From an uncultured Bacteroidia bacterium (GTDB lineage: Bacteria; Bacteroidota; Bacteroidia; Bacteroidales; UBA932), in the NCBI GenBank assembly GCA_902785575.1, contig CACZZF010000005.1, forward strand, positions 62,001-126,000: 64,000 nt of DNA, given 5' to 3'. The translations under genes were made by a program, and so were the position numbers. The notes under the pieces were generated by a model, which saw only the letters and a program-made list of their open reading frames with translations, had not been told where the DNA came from and did no database searches. How positions within the stretch are numbered: the stretch's first letter is position 1; each line of letters opens with the position of its first letter. Positions 32,672-41,552 of the stretch are shown one piece after another.

Positions 32672-35014
32672 CTAATCTAAGCTGAGATCTTGAGATAAGA
32701 ATTCTATGATCTTCTCATCTCTTTGTGGATCATCTATCTGAATCTTGTTGTAATAATCTGGCTTCCACCATGTAGGAGAAGGCTTAATGTCACTTAGTTT
32801 AAGGTCAGGCCTTTTCCTTAGGCCATACTCGACAATATATTGGGGACTGCAGTCTTTAGAGTATATGCCAACCGTCACAGCAGGCATGAACAGATGATCA
32901 CTATGTTCACCCCCCAAAGTAATCCAGTCATGCAGCCAGGAAATGTTGTCTTTGGGATCAAATTCTTGTTCTTCTTCTTCCTTTACGAAATAGAATTTAA
33001 AACCCTTTAGTGCTGTTTCTTGGAGATGGATGAGGAAATCGTGCCTTTTCTTAAGTGTTGGAGGACATTCTTTTCCGATATTCAAGACACTTAACAAATT
33101 GTTAAACGAACTTGTGATTGCGAGAAACCTTTCACGAACGAAATATAAAAGGCGAGAAACAGTCTCCTTATCAGTAACAAGTGTTGCTTTGGAAATTGAC
33201 TTAAGTCCAGAAAGGAGTTCTTCCTTACCTAGAAGTAAAACGGGATTATTGCCTGTTTCATAATGCGTCCAATCCTTGTTGTCGCTTTTACTTCGATTTA
33301 ATTCGTATGGGATATCCGCAATATTCCCAATGCTATCTATAAGTTGTTTGACTACGGGCTTCCATACGCCATCTTGTTCGGACCAATTCCATGGGACGAT
33401 ATGGTCGTGATCCCAAGGACGATTGGTGTCAGCCCAAAGATCATTTCTAGATGGGTCATAATCACCGAAATGCAATTGATAGTATTCCTTCTGAAAAAGT
33501 CGAAGAACGAAGTGAGATTGGGGATTCCGTTCGAATAGTCGTTCGAAATATCCATAGAACAATTCTTGAGAATAATCGCAATACTTCCAATTCTCTGAAA
33601 TATTTTGCGCATTTAAGGCAGGGAAAGCCTCTAACGATGGCGCTGGAGCCATGCACCAGCCGAGAGCCACCATTTCATTAAGTGAATCTGTGATTGTTTG
33701 CTGGATACTCTCACTTTTGTTTTGAAGGTTCTTATAGAGGTATTCAATCAAAAATAACCGATATTTTTCTTTGTTACGGATAGAATACTGATTGTGACAC
33801 ACATAAAGATAACAGGCTAATGCTCGTATGAAATTATCTTCCAAGTCAAACTTCTCTTCATTCTGCTTAAGAGCAAGCCAGATAAGGAACACATACAGTT
33901 TACTGTAGTTGCGGGCGATCTCAGTTCTAATCACAGGAGGGAAACCGGAACTCAGCAACCAATGATCTACGCTGGCAACAGCGCCTCTGATTATAGCTCC
34001 GTCGTTTGAATATATGGTATCGATTCTACTCTTTAGAAGAGGTTTATTGTTATAGATGTCTCTGATTTCCTTAACAGAGAACTCGTCCTTGATATTATTT
34101 GGCCCGGATAAACAGGCTCGGAAAACAATCATCGCAAAGTCAGCTTCGGGAAGTATTGTCTTTGCTATATCGTGATTGACATGCGAAAAGTCTTTGGAAT
34201 TCCAATAGAACTTCATTGTCGCATAGGCCAATTCTTTACGGCTGATAGGAGTTCCTCCTGTACCAATCCTTTCAAATAAGATTTCCAGGTCTTCATGTCC
34301 GCTTAAAATTGTCGATGAGACCTCATATTGACGCAAAGAATCTAGCTTGCCCCAAAGATCATTTAACTTCGTGTCGTCTATTTCCTCTAGTTTCTGAAGA
34401 TATTTTTCTTTCCAAGCAGGGGCTTTTTTACTTAATTCGACACAGAGATCTAATAATTTGGATCGTTTATCATCATTAGCATCAATGCTAAGTAGGAATG
34501 TTAAGGGAATGGGAAGACCGACCTGTGAAGCAGGAGCATAATTCAAAATATTACGCTCAGATTTCCTCATTTCTATTATTTCCCCCGCTTTATCAATGGC
34601 ATCCCTACGTTCCTGAGTTAAGAGCGTAGATCCATCTAAGTGATATCCCCATGGATGCGCTGTCGTTGTCACTCTTACATAGTACTTTCGATCTAGAGCC
34701 CAATTCTTGTCTGGATCCAGATCAAACCATACTATGCATGAGCTGTTTTTCTCAATTTTATCAAATGCGGCTTGAATTGCATTAAGTCGTTGCTGGCCAT
34801 CCACTAATTCCCATTGAGCTCCAGTTGCTTCTTCGATTGACTTGACAATAGTGAAGGTGCCGATAGGAAAACCTCTTAAGATAGAATCCCAAAGCAATTC
34901 TATTTGTCGGGGTTTCCACACAAGACCTCGTTGAATATTAGGAATATCCATAATCTTGTTTGAATGAACATCGTATCCAAGATCAAAAAGATTGAAGCTT
35001 TTAAGTTCCATCAT
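32672..35014 (-). CDS. GmrSD-like DUF262/DUF1524 protein
   Basis: Seven hundred and eighty residues. The N-terminal DUF262 has IPNIQRGLVWKPRQIELLWDS and the DGQQRLNAI motif at about 72-80, a ParB-like nucleotide-hydrolysing site. Around residue 535 lies an HNH-type DUF1524 core (PWDHDHIVPWNW), followed by NIADIPYELNRSKSD. The last 150 residues have no clear match. GmrS/GmrD proteins are type IV restriction enzymes against modified phage DNA; single-chain fusions are common. The gene is visibly more AT-rich than its neighbours, a sign of transfer. It is convergent with the PLD gene, 24 bases apart, and is followed upstream by a nitroreductase gene that may be unrelated. Confidence 0.8.
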   Translation of the reverse strand: MMELKSFNLFDLGYDVHSNKIMDIPNIQRGLVWKPRQIELLWDSILRGFPIGTFTIVKSIEEATGAQWELVDGQQRLNAIQAAFDKIEKNSSCIVWFDLDPDKNWALDRKYYVRVTTTAHPWGYHLDGSTLLTQERRDAIDKAGEIIEMRKSERNILNYAPASQVGLPIPLTFLLSIDANDDKRSKLLDLCVELSKKAPAWKEKYLQKLEEIDDTKLNDLWGKLDSLRQYEVSSTILSGHEDLEILFERIGTGGTPISRKELAYATMKFYWNSKDFSHVNHDIAKTILPEADFAMIVFRACLSGPNNIKDEFSVKEIRDIYNNKPLLKSRIDTIYSNDGAIIRGAVASVDHWLLSSGFPPVIRTEIARNYSKLYVFLIWLALKQNEEKFDLEDNFIRALACYLYVCHNQYSIRNKEKYRLFLIEYLYKNLQNKSESIQQTITDSLNEMVALGWCMAPAPSLEAFPALNAQNISENWKYCDYSQELFYGYFERLFERNPQSHFVLRLFQKEYYQLHFGDYDPSRNDLWADTNRPWDHDHIVPWNWSEQDGVWKPVVKQLIDSIGNIADIPYELNRSKSDNKDWTHYETGNNPVLLLGKEELLSGLKSISKATLVTDKETVSRLLYFVRERFLAITSSFNNLLSVLNIGKECPPTLKKRHDFLIHLQETALKGFKFYFVKEEEEQEFDPKDNISWLHDWITLGGEHSDHLFMPAVTVGIYSKDCSPQYIVEYGLRKRPDLKLSDIKPSPTWWKPDYYNKIQIDDPQRDEKIIEFLSQDLSLD

Positions 35015-35033
35015 TTCGAATATCCCCTAAATA

Positions 35034-35723
35034 TTACATCCATTCAAAATTCTCCTTCCCGGCCCCGAGCTCGAAGTGGTACTTGACGATGCCGAGATCC
35101 ATCTTGATGTAGCCTATCATTGAGAAAAGGGACTTGGCCGCGACTTTGGGAGCCTTGCTGAGGCCCAGGATTCCCAGATACTCCAGATAGAACTTCTGCT
35201 GGTTTACAGCCGTAGGTGCCAGGATGGCAGCTTCGACACCCTTGCTGAACCAATTCGGGGTGATGTCGCTGGCGTTGCTGATCTCCTTAACGTCTTTGAC
35301 CTTGTGGCCCCTGCCCTGCGTTTCTCCATATCCAAGAGCGATATAGCATTCGATCTTCTCTCCGTCAGAGAGCTCATAGGTCCCGGCGACTTTTCTGTAG
35401 CTGAGTCCCGCCCAGCAGGAATTCAGCCCCAGCGTCTGGGCCAGCAGGACAAGTTGCTCTCCGTAGTAACCGATCTTCTCGTCCAAGTCATCACCCTTCT
35501 TCCCGGCCATCACCAGATAGTTCTTCACGCCGGAGAAGGACCCATATGCCAATGGGCCGCTAAAGGCTTTCGGTTCGCCGGTAACTAACTGAATATGAAG
35601 ACTAGCCTTCTCGTTAATCTCCCGGATCCTGTCCCGTAGGATTGTGAGGATATCCCCGGGAGTAGGCTCATCTTTGAACTTCCGCACAGAGTGGCGGGCC
35701 TCAATCGCTTCTAACAGTGTCAT
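35034..35723 (-). CDS. Nitroreductase-family protein
   Basis: Two hundred and twenty-nine residues. The N-terminal IEARHSVRKFKDEP binds FMN phosphate in this family, LAQTLGLNSCWAGLSY is the second conserved segment, and the C-terminal half (APTAVNQQKFYLE) fits the putative TM-nitroreductase type. It should be an FMN-dependent NAD(P)H oxidoreductase with an unknown substrate. The gene lies 19 bases upstream of the DUF262 gene on the same strand, so they may share a transcript. Confidence 0.85.
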   Translation of the reverse strand: MTLLEAIEARHSVRKFKDEPTPGDILTILRDRIREINEKASLHIQLVTGEPKAFSGPLAYGSFSGVKNYLVMAGKKGDDLDEKIGYYGEQLVLLAQTLGLNSCWAGLSYRKVAGTYELSDGEKIECYIALGYGETQGRGHKVKDVKEISNASDITPNWFSKGVEAAILAPTAVNQQKFYLEYLGILGLSKAPKVAAKSLFSMIGYIKMDLGIVKYHFELGAGKENFEWM

Positions 35724-35761
35724 ACTAATGTTAAAGATATCACTTTTTTATCAAATATCGG

Positions 35762-36205
35762 TCATGTCTCCATAAACAAGGTCATTTTTATGTGCGGGAT
35801 GCCGTCCAGGATGAAAGGATCCGATGACTTACGGAAACCAACCTGCTCGTAGAAACCTTTCGCATATTCCTGAGCCTCAATTTCGATGGCGGTGGCGCCA
35901 AAGTGCTCCTTGGCGGCCTCAATCCCGGCCAGCATTATGCGCTTTCCGTAGCCCTTTCCCCGTTCCGTGGTTATGACCCGGCCGATGGAAACCTCTTTCA
36001 TGTGAGTCCCGGCGGGGCAGACCCTGCAAAGTGCGACGACCCTGTCCTGGTCTGTCAGCCAAAGGTGGACGGAAGCCTGGTCGTCCCCGTCCATGTCCTG
36101 ATAGACACAATTTTGCTCCACCACGAACACCTCGCTACGGATCCGGAGAAGCTCGTAGAGCTCCTCTGCCGTCAGTTCGGAGAACATTTTTTTATGCAAA
36201 GTCAT
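35762..36205 (-). CDS. ElaA-like GNAT acetyltransferase
   Basis: One hundred and forty-seven residues. LYELLRIRSEVFVVEQNC and YQDMDGDDQ are the ElaA-type opening, IGRVITTERGKGYGKRIM is the acetyl-CoA loop (the RxxGxG-like RGKGYG), and GFYEQVGFR is the last motif. It would transfer an acetyl group to an amine of unknown identity. It is a single gene with a 38-base gap to the nitroreductase gene. Confidence 0.85.
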   Translation of the reverse strand: MTLHKKMFSELTAEELYELLRIRSEVFVVEQNCVYQDMDGDDQASVHLWLTDQDRVVALCRVCPAGTHMKEVSIGRVITTERGKGYGKRIMLAGIEAAKEHFGATAIEIEAQEYAKGFYEQVGFRKSSDPFILDGIPHIKMTLFMET

Positions 36206-36255
36206 AATGCCGCAATATACGGATTTTTTTTACGGATGTTTGCCCTGTCCGCAGG

Positions 36256-37899
36256 TCAGAACCCGATCTTCCTGACCGGCTTGCGGTCTTCGAGGGTCTC
36301 GTCGTCACAATATTCACGGATTTCGGCGAAGGTGGGCTCGGTTCCGCTGATCAGGGCCTTGACAGTCTTCTTTCTGGAGATATTCTCAATCTGACCACCG
36401 CTGAAGTCATAGTCATTCGCTAACTGAAGCGATTCTGCCTCAGATAGTTCCGGCATCATTGAGCGCCAGATGCGCGCCTTGGCCTCTACCGAGGGTTTCT
36501 CGAAGCGTATCTTGTAGAGAAAGCGGCGCTCGAAGGCCTTGTCCAGGTTGCAGGTCAGGTTGGTCGTGGCGATGAGAATGCCGTCCAAATCCTCCATTTC
36601 CTGAAGGATTATGTTCTGGATGGAGTTCTCCATCTTGTCCACGGCGCTGCCCGCGCCCTCCTTCCGTATTCCGAACACTGCGTCAGCCTCGTTGAAGAGA
36701 AGGATCGGGACCGTGCCACCGGCGCTGACTCTCTCCCGATATTTCTTGAACACTTCCTTGATGTTTTTCTCGCTCTCACCGACCCAGCAGCTCTTTATCT
36801 GGGAGACATCAACACAGAAGAGATCCCTTCCGCTCTGCCTGGCTATCTGGTAAACGGTCTCGGTCTTGCCGGTTCCCGGACCGCCGTAAAACAGGCAAGT
36901 GAAACCTGTCCGGTAGTTCTTCTCTTTCATCGTCTGGCGAATCCCGGAGAACCTCTCCTCGCTCATAAGTGACTTGAGCATCTCGACTTGCCGGGCCTCA
37001 GAAGGGTTGTAGAACATCTCTTTGGGAGTTATGGAAGACGCGATTATCTTCTGTGCCGCTCCTACGTTGACCTGTTTTCTCTTGAGCCCGCCCACGTCCG
37101 CCAGCACCTCCTCCTTGATCTCGTCTTTGATTCTGAAAAAATCCTTGGTCAGCATCCCGTCCTGTCCGGCGTACTCTATCAGTCCCTTTTCCTGCAAGTC
37201 CATGCGTCCGACAGAGAAATTCCCTTTCATTAGGTCCATTTCCTCATCCTCGAAATAGTCGTCCAGGTCGTTCCAGCAAATGTTGTCGTCGTCTTCATAG
37301 TAATAGCGGTAAATGAGAGCGTAGAAAACCAGACGCTCGTCGTCATAGACTTTTTCCAATCTCTTCCGACATGCCCTTGAGATGCTTGTATCGGGGTTTT
37401 CCTCGAGCAGGAAATCAATCTCGGAGCGAACCTCGTCAGTGGTCATCTGGTCGTTTGAACGGATGGAAAGCTTCCTGCGGATTCTGGTCAGGATCCTCGC
37501 GGTGTCCAGTCCGGAAGTCACTTCCGGTTCCACCGGCCTGTTCTCCTTCAGTGCGTTCTTGACTTCAGTCGGAAGGACGATATGTCCCTCGTTATCAATG
37601 CGGATATAGCCCTTTTTCTTCAGGCCGTCCATTTCATTGCTGTAAGTCAGGAATTGGAGATATTCCATTCCCAGAAACGAGGAAATGTCGTCCCCATCGA
37701 TGCGGAACCTGCAGGATTTCTGAAGGATTGCGGTCAAGAACAGGACCTGCATTTTCGACAAGCCGAGAGTGTCCTCCAGCGCCTTGATGTCTGCCCTGGC
37801 CTTCTGGATGTTCTTGAGGTTCAATTCGAGCCCCCCGATACTGTTCGCGCGCATTTTCTGGGTGATCGCGCTCATTCTTTCAATGATAGTCTTGCTCAT
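36256..37899 (-). CDS. AAA+ ATPase with Asn in the Walker B motif
   Basis: Five hundred and forty-seven residues. Residues 1-270 are a charged, mostly helical region that I cannot assign, with a winged-helix-like part near 85-115 (LTYSNEMDGLKKKGYIRI). The AAA+ domain spans about 295-545: Walker A GGPGTGKT at 339-346, Walker B ILLFNEAD at 399-406, sensor 1 TTNLT and an Arg-rich stretch DKAFERRFLYKIRFEKP. Walker B has Asn403 where Asp is usual, but Glu404 is kept; some remodelling ATPases share this. Its promoter has the 18-bp motif found in front of the WYL regulator gene. I do not know its substrate. Confidence 0.75.
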   Translation of the reverse strand: MSKTIIERMSAITQKMRANSIGGLELNLKNIQKARADIKALEDTLGLSKMQVLFLTAILQKSCRFRIDGDDISSFLGMEYLQFLTYSNEMDGLKKKGYIRIDNEGHIVLPTEVKNALKENRPVEPEVTSGLDTARILTRIRRKLSIRSNDQMTTDEVRSEIDFLLEENPDTSISRACRKRLEKVYDDERLVFYALIYRYYYEDDDNICWNDLDDYFEDEEMDLMKGNFSVGRMDLQEKGLIEYAGQDGMLTKDFFRIKDEIKEEVLADVGGLKRKQVNVGAAQKIIASSITPKEMFYNPSEARQVEMLKSLMSEERFSGIRQTMKEKNYRTGFTCLFYGGPGTGKTETVYQIARQSGRDLFCVDVSQIKSCWVGESEKNIKEVFKKYRERVSAGGTVPILLFNEADAVFGIRKEGAGSAVDKMENSIQNIILQEMEDLDGILIATTNLTCNLDKAFERRFLYKIRFEKPSVEAKARIWRSMMPELSEAESLQLANDYDFSGGQIENISRKKTVKALISGTEPTFAEIREYCDDETLEDRKPVRKIGF

Positions 37900-37962
37900 G
37901 CTTCTTTATACCTCGCTAGATATGTTCCCTTTCAGAGGGATCTCCATTTTTCCCATCCGCTG

Positions 37963-37998
37963 CGAAGGTAGGAAGTCGTGTTGCCAAAAAACGGCAGT
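37963..37998 (-). promoter_or_regulatory. AAA+ ATPase promoter with shared 18-bp operator motif
   Basis: Minus-strand -7-like TACCTTCG (plus 37970-37963) follows, after ten bases, ACTGCCGTTTTTTGGCAA (plus 37998-37981). Sixteen of 18 bases equal the motif at 32050-32067, the TGCC/GGCA arms are kept, and spacing to the -7 element is the same. The -33 TTTG is absent, as in the WYL promoter. Confidence 0.6.
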
Positions 37999-40110
37999 CT
38001 ATTCCAGGGGTTCAAGATTTTCTGACTTCAGGCGGCGTTTGCCGAAGTCTTTGAATTGTACTGTAACTGTCCCGTAATCAAGATCTTCTTGAAGGACTTC
38101 CCCGTCTCCGAAGATAGTGTGGTGTACTTTTGTGCCGACGGTGATTGATCCCTTTGATGCTTTTGGGGACTGTTCAAGAGTGTTTATAATCCGATCAGTC
38201 CCTTCCCAAAGCTCCGGACTGAACTGGCCGACGATGTCGTAATAGGGATAGTTGTCAAAATCGTCCTTAGCCTCGCGGATGAACCGGCTTGGGTATTTCG
38301 AGAGGCCATTCTGCACATTGAACCCTTCCGAATCGGAGAAACAAAGCCTGTCCATAGCCCGAGTGCAAGCGACGTACATAAGCCTTCTCTCCTCCTCGAG
38401 CCCCGCCTCGCCTCGTTCCCGGATAGTCCTGTGGCTTGGGAATATTCCTTCGTTCAGATCATAGATCCACACCAGGGGAAACTCAAGACCCTTGGCCTGA
38501 TGTATTGTCATCAGCTTGACCTTGTCGTCATCCTTGCGGTAGTCGGCATTGGTGTATAACGCTATGTCCTGGAGATATTTCCGGGCGGAGAGATCCTCCT
38601 CATTCTTATTGTCTTCCTCGTAGGTCCGGACCGATTTGAGAAGCTCCTGAAGGTTCTCAAGTCGCTCCTCCTCGGTGTCGGCCCGATATTCGGCCAGTAG
38701 GCCGCTTCCTTCCAAAAGGAACTCAAGGAGGCTTGAGATTGAGGAGTCCTCCATTTCTTTCCTGGCGTCCTTGATCAAAGACACGAAGCTGGCCGCTTTG
38801 GCGTTCTTTATGCGGTCGAGATTCTGCTCTAAGGCAGTGAATAAGGAACAGCCCTTCGTGGCATAGCTGGACAGAAAGGCCATGGTTTTCTTGCCGATCT
38901 TCCTTGAAGGTTTATTGGCGATCCGCTTGAAAGCCATGTCGTCGTCCATAGCGACAAGACGGAGGTAGCTTAGGGCATCTTTTATCTCTTTTCGCTCGAA
39001 GAAACGTACGCCACCCCATATCACATAAGGGATTTTCTCCCGGATAAAGGTCTGCTCAATACTTCTGGAAAGGTAAGAGGCGCGGTAAAGAACGGCCATT
39101 TTGTTCCATTCCAGACCGGACTTTTTCAGCTCCCGGGCGAGGGTCATGGCTTCCTGATTTTCGTTCTTACAGTGATAAAAAGTTGTGCGGCAACCGTTAG
39201 CGCGCATCGTTACAGAAGTCCTCGGCAGACGGTTCTTGTTATTCTTGATGATGCAGTCAGCGACGCAAACTATATTCGGAGTGGAGCGGTAGTTCTGCTT
39301 CAAGTAGAACTCATGTTCAGGATTGTAGTGTACGAATATCTCGGGATGCGCCCCTCGCCACTCGTAGATCGCCTGGTCGGCGTCGCCCACGATAAAGAGG
39401 TTCCCGTAGTAGCCGCTCAGGATCGAGAACAACTCCCATTCTGTCTTGGAGCAGTCTTGTACCTCGTCTACCATGACGTACTGGAACTGCTCCTGCCACT
39501 TTTTCTGAACCTCCGGGAAGTTGTTGAGAATGTGGAGAGTAAAGAACATCAGGTCGTCGAAATCCAAGGCATTGTACCGCTTTTGCCGAAGGATCATTTT
39601 CCCCAGAAGGGGAGTGTCTGGTCCAGGAGTCTGGTCAGGAGTCAAAATGAAGCGGGGAATATATGGGACCGCCGCCTTGAAACTGGCCAGCTCTTCCAGA
39701 TAGTTGCCGACTATGCCGCTCTTGCGCTCTATCCCGTTCTCCTCCAGAACCTCCTTAATGAGGGCCTTCATGTCCTCCTCGTCGAAGATGATGAAGTTCT
39801 GGGGATAGCCCATACGATAGATCTCTTCCCGGAGAAACTTCACGCAGAAACCATGGATCGTCGTGACGAAATCACCGGCGGCCCCGCCCGGACACATGGC
39901 CGCGATCCTCGTCTTCATCTCCTGCGCCGCCTTGTTCGTGAAGGTCATGCAGAGGATGTCCGACTGGGGAATGCCCATAGTCTTAAAAAGATAGGCATAG
40001 CGTTGGGTAAGGGTTCTGGTCTTACCGGAACCTGCTCCGGCTACGACCCTGACGGTGCCCTCAGTGCATTCTACGGCTTCCATTTGTTCTATGTTAAGCT
40101 TATCATTCAT
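37999..40110 (-). CDS. UvrD/PcrA-like superfamily 1 DNA helicase
   Basis: Seven hundred and three residues. Motifs are in order: Q motif LNIEQMEAV, Walker A GAGSGKTRTL, FTNKAAQEMKTRI (Ia), the DEVQD motif II in VMVDEVQDCS, VGDADQAIYEWRGA (III), QNYRSTPNIV (IV), LMTIHQAKGLEFPLVWI (V) and EERRLMYVACTRA (VI). The C terminus has the PcrA-type Tudor-like strand VGTKVHHTIFGDGEV. It unwinds DNA 3' to 5' in repair and replication. Motif II reads DEVQD rather than DExQD with Glu, a normal variant. Confidence 0.95.
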   Translation of the reverse strand: MNDKLNIEQMEAVECTEGTVRVVAGAGSGKTRTLTQRYAYLFKTMGIPQSDILCMTFTNKAAQEMKTRIAAMCPGGAAGDFVTTIHGFCVKFLREEIYRMGYPQNFIIFDEEDMKALIKEVLEENGIERKSGIVGNYLEELASFKAAVPYIPRFILTPDQTPGPDTPLLGKMILRQKRYNALDFDDLMFFTLHILNNFPEVQKKWQEQFQYVMVDEVQDCSKTEWELFSILSGYYGNLFIVGDADQAIYEWRGAHPEIFVHYNPEHEFYLKQNYRSTPNIVCVADCIIKNNKNRLPRTSVTMRANGCRTTFYHCKNENQEAMTLARELKKSGLEWNKMAVLYRASYLSRSIEQTFIREKIPYVIWGGVRFFERKEIKDALSYLRLVAMDDDMAFKRIANKPSRKIGKKTMAFLSSYATKGCSLFTALEQNLDRIKNAKAASFVSLIKDARKEMEDSSISSLLEFLLEGSGLLAEYRADTEEERLENLQELLKSVRTYEEDNKNEEDLSARKYLQDIALYTNADYRKDDDKVKLMTIHQAKGLEFPLVWIYDLNEGIFPSHRTIRERGEAGLEEERRLMYVACTRAMDRLCFSDSEGFNVQNGLSKYPSRFIREAKDDFDNYPYYDIVGQFSPELWEGTDRIINTLEQSPKASKGSITVGTKVHHTIFGDGEVLQEDLDYGTVTVQFKDFGKRRLKSENLEPLE

Positions 40111-40132
40111 GTGGCCTGTTATTTAGCGCGCA

Positions 40133-40140
40133 CAAATATA
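40133..40140 (-). promoter_or_regulatory. Candidate -7 element of the helicase gene
   Basis: TATATTTG on the minus strand matches TAnnTTTG and lies 22 bases before the helicase ATG. TTTA lies at about the -33 position. Confidence 0.45.
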
Positions 40141-40188
40141 AGCCCCGCTTGTGCTAAAGTAGGGTACAAGCGTACAGGAATTATTTTA

Positions 40189-41016
40189 TTATCGCTGGGG
40201 GAGTGATTTGCCTTGGCTTATAGCCCGGACATATCTTTTCACGACGCTATGCGCTGGGGCGGGCATCCCGCCATGGTCGTAGCCATCAAACTCGTAAAGG
40301 AATATATTCTCGTTTCCTACGAGCTTCATCATTCTCCAGAAATATGCCTGCTCCTCATAGCGGCCGTAGAGTTCAAGCTCCCTGTCACCGGAAAGGACCA
40401 GCATCGGCATCGGGAGTTTACGGACGTGAAAGATCGGAGCGTTCTCGTCCGCGATCACTTGCAACGGGCCTATTCCCATCCCTTTACGCACATTGTAATG
40501 CGTCATCTTCTGCGCACTGTAGGGGAAGGCACCAGCTATCCTGTCCGCATCGATCCCGTAGGCCTCCAGCCAGTGTTTGTCAAGGACGATCATGTCGATA
40601 AGATAGCCTCCGGCTGAATGGCCGGCCACGAATATCTTGTCCGGGTCTCCACCCCTTGAGGCAACCTCCTTGAAGGCCCATGCGACAGCCGCCGCGGCGT
40701 CATCTATGATCTCTTTGACATCGGCTTTGGGGAGCAGCCGGTAGTTTACACCGATTATTCCTATTCCGGAATCCTTGAGCCCTTCCGGAATCTCTTTCTG
40801 ACCTGCTTCAAGTCCGCCTCCATGGAACCAGACAATGGTCGGAAACCCTTTAATGTCAGATGGATAATAAAAATCCAAGATGCACCTTTGGGCGGCGTAT
40901 TCTCCCGCATCCTGGTGGTAGGGGATATCGGTCTCAAGTTTATATCCGCTCCTTTCCTGGCCCATTGCGATGAGGGCCAGAAGGCAGGCCGCAAGGGCAA
41001 TAACTATCCTTTTCAT
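40189..41016 (-). CDS. Secreted alpha/beta-hydrolase esterase
   Basis: Two hundred and seventy-five residues. A signal peptide (IVIALAACLLALIAMGQ) precedes an alpha/beta hydrolase with the oxyanion-hole segment WFHGGGLEAGQ, nucleophile elbow VAGHSAGGYL and a late His in DGYDHGGM. This is the BD-FAE/esterase-like type, acting on acyl or carbohydrate esters. It overlaps the carbonic anhydrase gene by four bases, so both are in one transcript from the SDR end. Confidence 0.82.
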   Translation of the reverse strand: MKRIVIALAACLLALIAMGQERSGYKLETDIPYHQDAGEYAAQRCILDFYYPSDIKGFPTIVWFHGGGLEAGQKEIPEGLKDSGIGIIGVNYRLLPKADVKEIIDDAAAAVAWAFKEVASRGGDPDKIFVAGHSAGGYLIDMIVLDKHWLEAYGIDADRIAGAFPYSAQKMTHYNVRKGMGIGPLQVIADENAPIFHVRKLPMPMLVLSGDRELELYGRYEEQAYFWRMMKLVGNENIFLYEFDGYDHGGMPAPAHSVVKRYVRAISQGKSLPQR

Positions 41017-41552
41017 TTCACTTCAGTTAATTCGCCAGTGACTGAATCAATTATGAAACCTCGGACGGTGACGTCTTTGGGGATCAGCGGGTGGCTCACG
41101 ATTGCCCCAACTGTCTTGCGGACAGATGCTTCCGTGTCGTGAAAGCCTTCCAGCCATTCGTCAAGGTCGACATCCTTCCGGTCAAGCTCGCTTTCAGAAA
41201 TCCCTCTTTTCAGCATCTCTTCCTTAAAGTGATGGAAACTCATGTGACAGGCTCCGCAAGTGGTGTGCGCCACGACCATAATCTCCTCAACTCCAAGCTC
41301 GTACACGGCCACAATAAGGCTGCGTATAGCAGAATCCCAAGGTGTGGGAATAACCGCCCCGGCGTTCTTTATGATCTTGGCGTCTCCGTTCTTCAGCCCC
41401 AACGCTTCCTGGAGGAGGACTGAGAGGCGGGTGTCCATACAACTCAGGACCGCAAGTTTCTTGTCGGGGAATTTGTCGGTGATATGTTTCTGGTAGCCAT
41501 TGGAGGCCACAAACTCTCGGTTGAAAGCGAGAACCTGGTCTATATTGCTCAT
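41013..41552 (-). CDS. Beta-class carbonic anhydrase
   Basis: About 179 residues from MSNIDQVLAF at 41552; a longer frame runs into the upstream gene and is not protein-like. The zinc ligands are in VLSCMDTRL (Cys, with the Asp-Arg pair) and HTTCGACHMSF (His and Cys). Beta carbonic anhydrases interconvert carbon dioxide and bicarbonate. It overlaps the YbaK-like gene by four bases. Confidence 0.92.
   Translation of the reverse strand: MSNIDQVLAFNREFVASNGYQKHITDKFPDKKLAVLSCMDTRLSVLLQEALGLKNGDAKIIKNAGAVIPTPWDSAIRSLIVAVYELGVEEIMVVAHTTCGACHMSFHHFKEEMLKRGISESELDRKDVDLDEWLEGFHDTEASVRKTVGAIVSHPLIPKDVTVRGFIIDSVTGELTEVK

Noticed and set aside
39172..40206. 344-codon plus-strand frame opposite the helicase gene
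   Set aside because: The helicase motifs on the minus strand are complete; the other frame has no domain.
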